A stretch of DNA of 64,000 nucleotides. Source: Corallium rubrum (taxonomy: Eukaryota; Cnidaria; Anthozoa; Scleralcyonacea; Coralliidae). The stretch's first letter is position 1, and every line of letters begins with the position of its first letter. A model generated the notes under the pieces. That model made no database searches, was not told the origin of the DNA, and saw only the letters and a program-made list of their open reading frames with translations. The stretch is taken from NCBI GenBank assembly GCA_964035015.1, contig OZ036014.1:1545201-1609200 (forward strand), written 5' to 3'. This document shows positions 26,761 to 40,200 of this stretch, in pieces. A program made the translations under genes and the position numbers.

Positions 26761-27078
26761 ATAAATAGTATTCTGTATTAAAAGTGTTTGTACCGTTACA
26801 CAATGCAGGTGCGCGATTGCGTTTACATTTTGAACGAGTTTCATTGGCTCACATGACATGTGATACCCATCTATATAAGACACAAAATTGACCAAACGAT
26901 TAGTATATACACATATCAACAAGTGTTAGGCAGCGAAGTATGGTTGTGTTTTTTCATTTTTCAATATATATTATTTTTGCAAGATTCTAAATTATTTTGT
27001 TCGTACTGTTAAACATTCAAATGAAGTATTAAAATGTGATATTCTCAACACGAGTAATTTGTGTTTTTGATATTTTCA

Positions 27079-27765
27079 AAAGTACTTTTGTGGCCACTGT
27101 GAACAACATTGTGCTGCCAACCGTGAAACATGGTTGTGTTGTCAACCGTGAAACATGGTTGTGTTGTCAACCGTGAAACATGGTTGTGTTGTCAACCGTG
27201 AACAACATTGTGTTGTCAACCGTGAACAACATTGTGTTGTCAACCGTGAACAACATTGTGTTGTCAACCGTAAACGTTGTGTTGTCAACCGTGAACGTTG
27301 TGTTGTCAACCGTGAACAACGTTGTGTTGTCAACCGTGAACAACGTTGTGTTGTCAACCGTGAACAACGTTGTGTTGTCAACCATGAACAACATTGTGTT
27401 GGCAACCGTGAACAACGTTGTGTTGTCAACCGTGAACAACGTTGTGTTGTCAACCGTGAAGAATGTTGTGTTGTCAAAAGTACTTTTGTGGCCACTGTGA
27501 ACAACGTTGTGCTGCCAACCGTGAAACATGGTTGCGCTGTCAACCATGAACAACATTGTGTTGTGAACAACACTGTGTTGTGAACGTTGTGTTGGCAACC
27601 GTGAACATTCTGTTGTGAACAACATTGTGTTGTCAACCGTGAACAACGTTGTGTTGTGAACAACATTGTGTTGTCAACCGTGAACAATGTTGTGTTGTTA
27701 ACCGTGAACAACATATTGTGTTGGCAACCGTCGACAATGTTGTGCTGTCAGCCGTGAACAAAATC
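27079..27765. repeat. 24-bp minisatellite (CAACCGTGAACAACGTTGTGTTGT)
   Basis: About 28 variant units. The segment AGTACTTTTGTGGCCACTGT-GAACAAC occurs at both 27079 and 27478, so a ~398-bp higher-order duplication overlies the 24-bp period. Long open frames on both strands arise because the unit is a multiple of 3. Confidence 0.93.
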
Positions 27766-28043
27766 TTCACATGCATGCAAGAACAAACAAAACGCGTTTC
27801 AGCAGTGTAATCGCCCTCAATAACATCAATCTTCACATCTACAGCATATTCTTCAGTTTACTTCAATTTCTGAAACTTGCGTACGTATTTACAACGTTAG
27901 ATCCTATTTATAAAACTATCAAAACTACGATAGAGACGAATGTGTAACATCATTGGACTAAATCGAGCGCGTTAAAAACCTACAATACAACAATGCGTGG
28001 CACAGCAAACGAGCAGACATAAATTATACAAACATTGAAATAA

Positions 28044-28256
28044 TAGTAGCGTGCTGCATTAGGCAGTGTTGAAACAACAATCGAAATATAGTAAGGTTTA
28101 GATATACTGCCGAAACAGAGGACGTAGGAGTCTAACGTTTCGAGCGAAGGCCCTTCGTCAGAGTGAAACGTTTCTCTTCTCTCTAAGGGTCTTCGCTCGA
28201 AACGTCAGACTCCTACGTTTTCTGTTTCGGCAGTATATCAAACCTTACTATATTTC
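28044..28256. mobile_element. GCCGAAACAGAG repeat family, copy 3 (long inverted arms)
   Basis: The two arms, CTGCCGAAACAGAGGACGTA and its near complement TACGTTTTCTGTTTCGGCAG, flank CTTCGTCAGAG and TCTTCGCTCGAAACG. It lies just beyond the 3' end of ATF6. Confidence 0.65.
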
Positions 28257-28287
28257 GACATAAATTATACTTTATTCAACCGTTGTC

Positions 28288-31200
28288 TTAATTTTGATTG
28301 GATTCGCTATTTACAAAAGGTGTGTATAAGTAAGACATATCCATTATATTCGAGGGAATACTTGATCTTTTAAGAAAAATTCTTTTGGCGTTTGTAAGTT
28401 GACAGTCCATCTTAATCATGGGAATGTAGTTCTTTTTCATCTTCCATTTTGAATCTTAATGGCAAATAAAAGATAAGTAATATGTCTGTGTCTATATGTC
28501 TACGTCTTTCTATGTGTCTATGTCCATGTCTGTGTCTATATGTCTACGTCTGTGTCTACGTCTACGTCCATGTGTATGCATATATGAGTATACAAAATGC
28601 GGACATACCACTGCTTGGAGCAGGGACAATGAATGACATCTTTGGAGGATTCGTTGAATTAAGGTCTGTAGCAGGAAACATAAGATGATCCTATATTGAA
28701 CGAGAAATACATGTATAGATTGAGATTTGAGAACCAGTTCGATAAAGGGTGGAGCCGTGCTTATTGATTGCACAACGAAGGAAGGAAGGAAGGAAGGAAG
28801 GAAGGAAGGAAGGAAGGAAGGAAGGAAGGAAGGAAGGAAGGAAGGAAGGAAGGAAGGAAGGAAGGAAGGGAGGGAGGGAGGGAGGGAGGGAAGGAGGGAA
28901 GGAGGGAGGGAGGGAGGGAGGGAGGGAGGAAGGAAGGAAGGAAGGAAGGAAGGAAGGAAGGAAGGAAGGAAGGAAGGAAGGAAGGAGGGAGGGAAGGAGG
29001 GAGGGAGGGAGGGAGGGAAGGAAGGAAGGAAGGAAGGAAGGAAGGAAGGAAGGAAGGAAGGAAGGAAGGAAGGAAGGAAGGAACGCCGCAATATTACAAA
29101 TATGTTTAACTTGGCCTATACCTTAAACTTAAATCTTACCTTTCGAAATGTAAATACGTAAAAAGTATCTGCTTTTCGATTAAATGCTTCTTGGAAGGAT
29201 CTAAAAGAGCTGAGAGATAAATAAAAAAATTTAGCCCAGACGTACTGAAACGTCTGTCACTAACAACAACAGTCTTTCTCAATTAACCATGCACTAACCT
29301 ACACCATCAATTTTCACAAACACATACACTTAACGTTGTTTAAAAGTAAACTCACCCAGTATGTCTCGAAGCGACTTGCAGTTCTTTTGATGAACTTTTT
29401 AACATGAAGGATCTGCAAGTAATCAAAGAAAACAAAAAAGTTAAACAATGAATTTAATTTAAACATTGGTATACAATCTAAACAATGTTTCTAACTTTAT
29501 AACGCAGGCTCTAGGGAGGGGGGGAGGTGGGGGGGAGAAAAGGAGGGGAAGAGCGAAAACGCACGCGAGGGGAGTCTTTCCCTCCCCTCACGCGCGTTTT
29601 CGCTCCTTCCCCCCCCCCCCCCTAGAGCCTGCTACGCAGGCTATTAACTTTACGAAATTATGTTTAATTAGCAGTGATTTTTCATGAAATCATGAATTCA
29701 CTTATGTGGTATTTACCTTAAATCTGTTTTACTTGTCGTATTTTGTTTTATTTTCATAACTAATTCTGAAATGGGCGATCGAACATATTCCTGCAAACCA
29801 GAAATTAACAGACAATTTTTTTATGCATAACGTTGATAATGGTGATAGTGATGACGTTGATGATGTTGTTGTTGATGATGATGATAATGATGATCATGAT
29901 GGTGATGATGATGATGGCAATGTTGATGATGATGACGACCGGATGATAATATTGATTATGATAATGACAGTAATAATGATTATAAAGATTCACACAATAC
30001 CTTGTTCACCAAGTTTTGTTTTCCAAGCTGTTCGGACATTCTTGCGGTCTCGTGTCTTCGTATCATCAGTTCCAATACTTCAATTAACCTGCAAGATGGA
30101 AATGTAGAATTTTCCAAGCAGGTTTTTGATGTAGCTTTTCATTTAATTCATTATTTACATTATAACTTTTCAGGGGTGTATATTCTTCTATAATCCCCCC
30201 CCCCTGGGGTGGGGGAAAAGAATCAAAGGGTCTTAGGGCTAGGGAAGAAAATCAAAGAAGAGTAGAGGCTGATGTAGTAAAGATATGGGGAAAAGAATCA
30301 AATCTGAAAAGAAGGGGGGGGGGGGGGGAAGAATCAAAGTTCATTGAAGAATATACACCCCTGTAACTTTTTCTACTCTACACTCTGTTGTAACCTTACC
30401 TGTTATTTTCAGTTTCGTTTGTCGGTGGTGACTTACAAACAGATGGTATTTGTTGGGTGACATTTCTCGCTGTAGAACCACCAACAATTTTCTTGTTGTT
30501 TCGTTCAGTAACTAAACCTTTCTTCAAAAGACTTTTCTTGTGTTGACGTCTGTCCTGTGCGCTCTGTGAAGCGCTGGCCTGCTTCGTTTCCGAGATTTTG
30601 TCAATGTCTATGTTGTATTTTTCAGTGTACTCTAACAATGCGCGGCCATGGTGTACCACTGGTGAACTGGTGATAAGGCCTGGAGTTTCTTTTGATGTGC
30701 CACGTAAATTACTATGATAATATATAGCAAAGTATTTTTGTCAAAGACTCTTCAAACATAAAGCTGCATGAGGGATTAAAAAGAAATACCAAATGGCTTT
30801 CCGTGTTTGGATACTCTGATCCAAACACGCGGGAAATTGCGAGACTGGAGAAAAGCGTAAGAAAACACGAGCCGTAGGCGAGTGCTTTTAGCTTTTCGAA
30901 AGTCGAGCAATTTCCCAAGTGTTTGGATAAGAGTCTCCAAACACGGAAAAAACCATTTGGTATTTCTTTTATAAATAATAACAAGTTAATATGATATATG
31001 TCCGACATTTTCAAAAAATCGTTTTGCCGGGAATTTTCCGTGTTTGGATACTCTAATCCAAACATGGCAATTGACCAATCAGGGCTCGCGTAGTATACAT
31101 GTTATTTTATAAATATATTTACGTTACACCGGTTTCCAAAATTACGTGACCAGGCCGGAAATATTGCAGTCGACCGGTGAGTTTTATGGCAATTCAAATA

Positions 31201-34200
31201 CTTCAATATAACTTACTTTGTCATCGTATTCAACATTCCCATGGATTGCATTGCTATATGATTAAATAATTCACCATTTGGTCAGCAATAACGTCCTCAT
31301 TTCATTGTATTCTGACTCAGTTCGCATTGATGTCCGCCATTTTGTTCTAAAATTGCTCTAAAACTCACAACATAGATAATGGAAGGGGAACTGGATAGGA
31401 AACTTACGAAACCGGAAACGATGTTTGCACAACTTGCTATGGTAATTCTACGCTTATAAGGGGGCTATGCACCTAACGGGTGGTCCCACATGGCTAAAAT
31501 CAGACACTGCTGAACTTAAGTGATATTACACTTTTGTCTAATTTCAGCAATAGGTGCATTAGCTGCTTATAAGTGTGTAATTACCATAGCAAGTTGTGCA
31601 AACAACGTTTCCGGTTCTTTAACCTCGTTTAAAGTTTCCTATCCAGTTCCCCTTCCATTATCTATGCTCACAACACGCCACATGCATGTCAACTTCCGGG
31701 GGCGCGTAATTTTGAAAACGGGTGTAAATGCATGATAATCTCCTTAAGAATTATCATGCATTATCTTCAACTACATCAGTCTGTTCCTAAATCCACAGTT
31801 CCGGGACGCATGTACGCGTTGCGTACTTATTTTTTCTATTGCATTCAATCATATTATATATGATATTATTCACTATAAAAACCCAATGAAGAGTGATCAA
31901 TAAAATATTGTATTGCGTTGAATATCATACACTATACGTCATATACGTATATCGTATTGTATCATTGCATTGTATCCTATCGTATCGCATCGCATCGCAT
32001 CATACCAGACTAAGTATCAAATCATATCATATCCAGCTCTTTTGAAACGTTATGGCACAGTTTTCTTAGTTACTCAGTGTAAATCTGCCTGTAAGATGTT
32101 ACACAGGCGTAGCAGCCCAATTCTGTTAGGGTGAGCAGAGATTTTTGCCCGGAAAAATTTAGGGTTAAATATTGATTTTTAAGTCGTATTTTTCAGTCTT
32201 AGCTTAACGCATGAATTTTTCTTGAACATTTCACAGCAATACATGTCAAAATTGCCCGAAACTCCTTAGCAGAAAGTGCCCATGGGCTACGCCTATGGGT
32301 GAGTACAGGTACTGTTAGTCTTACCTGATGCCATTAAGGTTTAGAGCAACAAACAAAAGCAGAACAAGAACGCATGTTGATTTGGCCGCCACATTGCCAC
32401 TGAGATTAAGCCCTGTAAGGCTTTTGAAAGCATTGTTCTGAAAAAAATAGTTGTAATAAAAATCATTTTAACACCACTTTACCCATCCTTCCATTATCTT
32501 TGCTACTTTTTGCATATTTAATTCCATGTTTTATAACCATGTTATGTACCTCCGTTTCCAATTCCATCAATCGTTTCTTAAGCATTTCATTTTCTTGTCT
32601 GAATTGCTCATTCTGGGTCAGAGTTTCATTAAGTTTAGCCTCGAGACTTTGTAGATACTAAAAAAAATAGATACTGCATAGTTAGAATGGTGTATAAATA
32701 TGTATAAAGCAGTCAATAGGCCTTATTCAAAAATGGCCGCCGAATTAGAATTCTTTTATGTGCATATAAATTAGCCGTTATCACCTCGTTTTAAAGTAGG
32801 AATTATTTTGAATTTCCCACATGAAAACGAGTTCATAAGGGCTAACTTATATGTATAAATGCCATTTTTTAATAAGGAAAAAAAAACAAAACCTGAGTTT
32901 CCTATTTCTCTTCACAAAAACTTAGCTAGGGTAGGTCAGACTTACTTCTTTTTTAACTTTTTTTTTTAACTTAGTGCCTAGGAATAACAATAATATTCTT
33001 TCCAACAACACCAAATGTCAATTACGCTAGCGCATCTATTAAAGCTAATTTTGAGCACATTACTAGGTTCTGATGCCACGCTTGCTATCCCAAGATGCAA
33101 ATCATGCTGCAACTCGGGTCCATGCTCCTTAAAAATTCAGTAAAAAGATTAGGGTCGACATTTTGCTAGCAAAAAACTAAGTAGGGTCGGGAAACCAGGT
33201 ATTTTTTTTGGCCTTACAGTAAGGTCTATAGGTTTTGATGAGTTAAAGCATAGTCAATCGAGATATGGTCTGGAAACTCGGGAAAATTCAAAGCGCCTAT
33301 AATGAGCTGTGATTTTATGTTGAACCGTACCTTACACCGTGCACATCCTTTGTTTTAGGTTTATTAATATTTAAATAGCACGGTTGAGTGATTGAACTGA
33401 AACGTTGCTATTGGACAATTCGTTCATTATACTAAAATACAATGTGTTCAGTGACCGTACACCGTGCACAAAAATGCATAAAGGCGAACAAAAAGATAGA
33501 CCAAAGACTTTAGCTGAGTTTCAAGACCATATCTCGATTGACTATGATTAAACTCGGACCACCAGCCTTGAGACTAGCCTTTCACCAATTTTGCGAGTAT
33601 GTAACCCAGTCAGCTTCCACTGGGCTGTTTCATCTGGAAATACGTTACCTCTTTTTTCTTCTTTCGTGATAAACAAGCAGATTCTCTATTTTTAATCATT
33701 CTTTGTTGTCTTCTTAAGACTTTCATCTGTAAAGAAACAACAGATGGACAATTAGAAAAATGTGAGAAAACACTTTGAACCATTGAGCCTAGTTCTCACT
33801 TGCGTAAGAACGAGTTTGGGTTTTGATCGAGGGTCGAGTGTTGCAAGTCGAGGGTCGAGGGTAGTTGGTCGAGGGTCGTAAAATACGCTAAAATTTACGC
33901 ACATAATTTCCTTCTAGCGGCACAAATAAAACTTCGACGTATAGGCTAGACAAAAACAATTGCGGCGGAAGAAATATATTTTTTGGACATTCGATATACG
34001 GACGCGGCAAGGTGTTTTACTGACAGGAAATATTTGGTAAATTTGTCTAGAAAACTGTTAACCTATTAGCCATGTTTTCGCATTTTTATTCGTGTATTAT
34101 CTTCATGTATTCCGATCCGTTACCATTTCGCAAGCGGTATGAGCAACTCAAGGGACAAATAGAAGCAAACCTTCCGCGCTATTTTTGTATAAAATCAACA

Positions 34201-37200
34201 GAGAGTTGCCTGCGGAGGAGGCTTATATTAAATGTACATTAGATTTTGGAAACAGGTCGTAAATCGTAATCATACAAATTCTTGGTTTATGAAACAACTT
34301 TACTCGTCCGGAAAAAGACGTCTTCGAAAGCCATGCAGGAAAACTTGAATCAGACCGTCTTCACAAGTCTTCCAAAACATTGAAGCATCATCCACTTTGC
34401 GTAAATGCTGCGGCAAGAGTTTTTTTACTTGAAACACAAAATAAGTTAATTCATAATATTATATATTTCAAAAATATTTTTAGCATATTTTACGACCCTC
34501 GACCAACTACCCTCGACCCTCGACTAGCAACCCTCGACACTCGATCCTCGACCAAAACCCAAACTCGTAAGAATCGTATGAATCGGGAACAGTTCTATCG
34601 GCCTGATTGTCGGCGATTCTTATTGTCGTTGATTCTTATTGTCGTCTGACAGCCACGTTCACACTTGTCGTGAATTGTCGTAACAATCGGGGATTTTTCC
34701 TGTCCCCAATCATCCTACACGCGTAAAAACGCACAACTTGTTCACGGTTGTCAACAGGCGTGAACAATGTTGTGCTGCTCGCCGTGAACAATGTTGTGCT
34801 GCTCGCCGTAAACAATGTTGTGCTGCTCGCCGTGAACAATGTTGTGCTGCTCGCCGTGAACAATGTTGTGCTGCTCGCCGTGAACAATGTTGTGCTACTC
34901 GCCGTAAACAAGTTGTTCACTTATGGTTCGAACAAGTTGTTCACGGATAAATCAACAGTCATGAACAAGTTGTTCCAACAGCACATTTTTTATAGCCAAC
35001 AACGTTGTTCGCACATGATACAACATGTTGTAACAGCATGACGAAATAACAACGATGAACAACAATGTTACAATAATGGTCAACATGGTTGATGTATCAA
35101 CACGTTCTTCGGTTGTTACAACATGCGTGAACAACGGTTGTTGTTTCATCAAGCTGTAACTTGTTGAAACAATGATGAACAATGTTGTTCATTTATCAAT
35201 GTTGTTCACATATGTCAACAAGTTGTTACAGTATTGTTGCAAGTTGTTACAGCAAGTTGTTAATGATGTAACAACTTGCGAGATTTTTACGCGTGTAGAT
35301 GATTGGTTTCAGTGTTCTTCCGTCTTCACACATGTTGTAACTACAATCATTGACATAATTCTTGAAACAAAGCTAACATGAAATGGTTTCATGTTCCCCC
35401 TCCCCCCCCACTTCAATGTTGTGGACCTCAAAACGTTTGCAATTTGCACTCAGTCACCTGCCATTACATTTAAATGTTCAGAGTATCAACATTGAAAAGG
35501 GGGGACGGGGGGATAGCAATTCATGCAAAAAAGAGGCCTAGCAATTAACATGGCATGATTCACTCAAGTCGTTTCAACTAATTTTGTCAATGATTGTCTG
35601 AATTTACGTTAATAATTCTCCGTACATTTTTCGTTGCAGAGAAACGGCATATTTTACCCACGACTGCGCAAAGTGATCTCTCACATACATTTAACACATA
35701 TATTGATCGCTAACAACAAACGATAAACTTTAAAGGTTAATTACATGACGTCACCATGACGTCCTAATGTTAACTGTCACTACGCGGAAATCAGGTTCAA
35801 AATTATTGTCGGTTTAAAAGCTGCGCACGCCCTCTGTATTTCCATGATGAGTTTATAATTCTGACACAAAACCTACACGTAAAATTAAAATCTGTCGATA
35901 ACTTTATTGCAGACCTATCATGAAGGATAATGTATACCCTGCACTTGCGCAAATCATTAAAATATTTGACCATTCATGCTGATATAAAGAGAAAAGTCGG
36001 GAAGAAATTGTCTTAAGTTAATGCCCAAAAGAACAGAACAAATTGTTTGTAGCAAGGGGGAAAAAATTCTTTCACCAGTTGCATTCATTAAAAACTTGTC
36101 AATAGAATAATTACCCAAGGCTTCGAATTCATCTCAAGTTACAACTGGCACCCGTGTTATAAAAGAGCTCATATGTCAAGGAACATAAATAAACAATGAA
36201 TCGAGGAGTTCAGCTCGATTTCAACAAAAATAATCGATACCCAAACCTTTCTCCTTATACTTTTATCATTACAAATAGTTGACAAATAGTTGACAACACA
36301 TATATACTTCTAAGATATCATTGCACTTTGCTGTGTACGAGACCGCTAAAATTAAGCTCAGCTTACCACACTTTACCACAAACTTCGCATAATATTCAGT
36401 GCAATTTCAACTGAAATATTCGTTACACAAAGATGTTTTTAAACTTTAGCTCTATTTAAGCATTAAGTGGACATAATTGTTGCATTTGATCACACTTTAC
36501 CATATACTTACACTAAAATTTAGTACACTTTACCACACTTTACCACAATCTGCATATATAAAAGAATCATAATCTAATTTATTAACATAAGCATGGTAAA
36601 GTGTGGTAAAGTGTGGTAAAGTGTGGCAAAATACAGAATTGATATGGTAAACTGAATTGATATAAAACGATGTAGCTAAGAAATTACTATAAACAGTTCA
36701 TTTCACTCGAAATAATTCTATAACACTATTTATTTGTCCAATATAGCGAATGCTAAGCAGCAAAGCGCCATGTTGCGATAGACCCCCTGGGAGATTTGTT
36801 CAAAAAACAAGACATGTCGGGCTCATTTCTCCGGTTGAACGTAATCGTATACGATCGATTGCAGAAACCGCCTAAATTCCATGTTATTCCTGACGCTTAA
36901 ATTTTATTTACGAATAATTTCTGTTATGCTGCCACACTAATTCCACTATGTTCTTTCGCGAAAAATGATCATTCAAAGTAACTGAGCAACCAGCGGCACA
37001 TGAGCCACTCGACTTCGCCACGGTTCTATAGAAATTCAATAGGACGAGAGTTCCTTTATCAAACTACTAATCTTTTTCTAAATGACTTGGTAATTTCTTA
37101 ACTAGAGTGGCTTCTTCGACTTGTTTTGTCACATAGGTCATTATGCCTGTGAGCCGTGGCATACGCAACTTCTTTTAAATGGCTACTACTGTAATTAATC

Positions 37201-40200
37201 GCTTGCTCATCGCATAAAACTTTAACTTCAAATGCTTACAAAAAAATTATTGTAATCCCGTTCGACAATATAATATGCATATAAACTAACCACATATTCT
37301 TCTTTAGCATATTTTAAAACATTAATGGTCAATCCATCAGAGAAAATGGATTTTTATGAATTAAATCTGTTGCGTTTGCGTCCAATTTGTTCTCAGACAA
37401 TCATTGACATAATTCTTGAAACAAAGCTAACATGAAATGGTTTCATGTTCCCCCTCCCCCCACTTCAATGTTGTGGACCTCAAAACGTTTGCAATTTGCA
37501 CTCAGTCACCTGCCATTACATTTAAATGTTCAGAGTATCAACATTGAAAAGGGGGGACGGGGGGATAGCAATTCATGCAAAAAAGAGGCCTAGCAATTAA
37601 CATGGCATGATTCACTCAAGTCGTTTCAACTAATTTTGTCAATGATTGTCTGAATTTACGTTAATAATTCTCCGTACATTTTTCGTTGCAGAGAAACGGC
37701 ATATTTTACCCACGACTGCGCAAAGTGATCTCACATACATTTAACACATATATTGATCGCTAACAACAAACGATAAACTTTAAAGGTTAATTACATGACG
37801 TCACCATGACGTCCTAATGTTAACTGTCACTACGCGGAAATCAGGTTCAAAATTATTGTCGGTTTAAAAGCTGCGCACGCCCTCTGTATTTCCATGATGA
37901 GTTTATAATTCTGACACAAAACCTACACGTAAAATTAAAATCTGTCGATAACTTTATTGCAGACCTATCATGAAGGATAATGTATACCCTGCACTTGCGC
38001 AAATCATTAAAATATTTGACCATTCATGCTGATATAAAGAGAAAAGTCGGGAAGAAATTGTCTTAAGTTAATGCCCAAAAGAACAGAACAAATTGTTTGT
38101 AGCAAGGGGGAAAAAATTCTTTCACCAGTTGCATTCATTAAAAACTTGTCAATAGAATAATTACCCAAGGCTTCGAATTCATCTCAAGTTACAACTGGCA
38201 CCCGTGTTATAAAAGAGCTCATATGTCAAGGAACATAAATAAACAATGAATCGAGGAGTTCAGCTCGATTTCAACAAAAATAATCGATACCCAAACCTTT
38301 CTCCTTATACTTTTATCATTACAAATAGTTGACAAATAGTTGACAACACATATATACTTCTAAGATATCATTGCACTTTGCTGTGTACGAGACCGCTAAA
38401 ATTAAGCTCAGCTTACCACACTTTACCACAAACTTCGCATAATATTCAGTGCAATTTCAACTGAAATATTCGTTACACAAAGATGTTTTTAAACTTTAGC
38501 TCTATTTAAGCATTAAGTGGACATAATTGTTGCATTTGATCACACTTTACCATATACTTACACTAAAATTTAGTACACTTTACCACACTTTACCACAATC
38601 TGCATATATAAAAGAATCATAATCTAATTTATTAACATAAGCATGGTAAAGTGTGGTAAAGTGTGGTAAAGTGTGGCAAAATACAGAATTGATATGGTAA
38701 ACTGAATTGATATAAAACGATGTAGCTAAGAAATTACTATAAACAGTTCGTTTCACTCGAAATAATTCTATAACACTATTTATTTGTCCAATATAGCGAA
38801 TGCTAAGCAGCAAAGCGCCATGTTGCGATAGACCCCCTGGGAGATTTGTTCAAAAAACAAGACATGTCGGGCTCATTTCTCCGGTTGAACGTAATCGTAT
38901 ACGATCGATTGCAGAAACCGCCTAAATTCCATGTTATTCCTGACGCTTAAATTTTATTTACGAATAATTCCTGTTATGCTGCCACACTAATTCCACTATG
39001 TTCTTTCGCGAAAAATGATCATTCAAAGTAACTGAGCAACCAGCGGCACATGAGCCACTCGACTTCGCCACGGTTCTATAGAAATTCAATAGGACGAGAG
39101 TTCCTTTATCAAACTACTAATCTTTTTCTAAATGACTTGGTAATTTCTTAACTAGAGTGGCTTCTTCGACTTGTTTTGTCACATAGGTCATTATGCCTGT
39201 GAGCCGTGGCATACGCAACTTCTTTTAAATGGCTACTACTGTAATTAATCGCTTGCTCATCGCATAAAACTTTAACTTCAAATGCTTACAAAAAAATTAT
39301 TGTAATCCCGTTCGACAATATAATATGCATATAAACTAACCACATATTCTTCTTTAGCATATTTTAAAACATTAATGGTCAATCCATCAGAGAAAATGGA
39401 TTTTTATGAATTAAATCTGTTGCGTTTGCGTCCAATTTGTTCTCAGACAATCATTGACATAATTCTTGAAACAAAGCTAACATGAAATGGTTTCATGTTC
39501 CCCCTCCCCCCACTTCAATGTTGTGGACCTCAAAACGTTTGCAATTTGCACTCAGTCACCTGCCATTACATTTAAATGTTCAGAGTATCAACATTGAAAA
39601 GGGGGGACGGGGGGATAGCAATTCATGCAAAAAAGAGGCCTAGCAATTAACATGGCATGATTCACTCAAGTCGTTTCAACTAATTTTGTCAATGATTGTC
39701 TGAATTTACGTTAATAATTCTCCGTACATTTTTCGTTGCAGAGAAACGGCATATTTTACCCACGACTGCGCAAAGTGATCTCACATACATTTAACACATA
39801 TATTGATCGCTAACAACAAACGATAAACTTTAAAGGTTAATTACATGACGTCACCATGACGTCCTAATGTTAACTGTCACTACGCGGAAATCAGGTTCAA
39901 AATTATTGTCGGTTTAAAAGCTGCGCACGCCCTCTGTATTTCCATGATGAGTTTATAATTCTGACACAAAACCTACACGTAAAATTAAAATCTGTCGATA
40001 ACTTTATTGCAGACCTATCATGAAGGATAATGTATACCCTGCACTTGCGCAAATCATTAAAATATTTGACCATTCATGCTGATATAAAGAGAAAAGTCGG
40101 GAAGAAATTGTCTTAAGTTAATGCCCAAAAGAACAGAACAAATTGTTTGTAGCAAGGGGGAAAAAATTCTTTCACCAGTTGCATTCATTAAAAACTTGTC

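Larger units (their letters stand above)
26590..28287. other. GTF2B-ATF6 convergent intergenic region
   Basis: Holds the GTF2B exon duplicate, a 24-bp minisatellite (27079-27765) and the inverted GCCGAAACAGAG repeat. No gene seen. Confidence 0.8.

Noticed and set aside
27142..27836. Open frames up to 190 codons on both strands (Phe-Thr-Val-Asp-Asn repeats)
   Set aside because: The 24-bp minisatellite unit is a multiple of three, which keeps frames open by itself.
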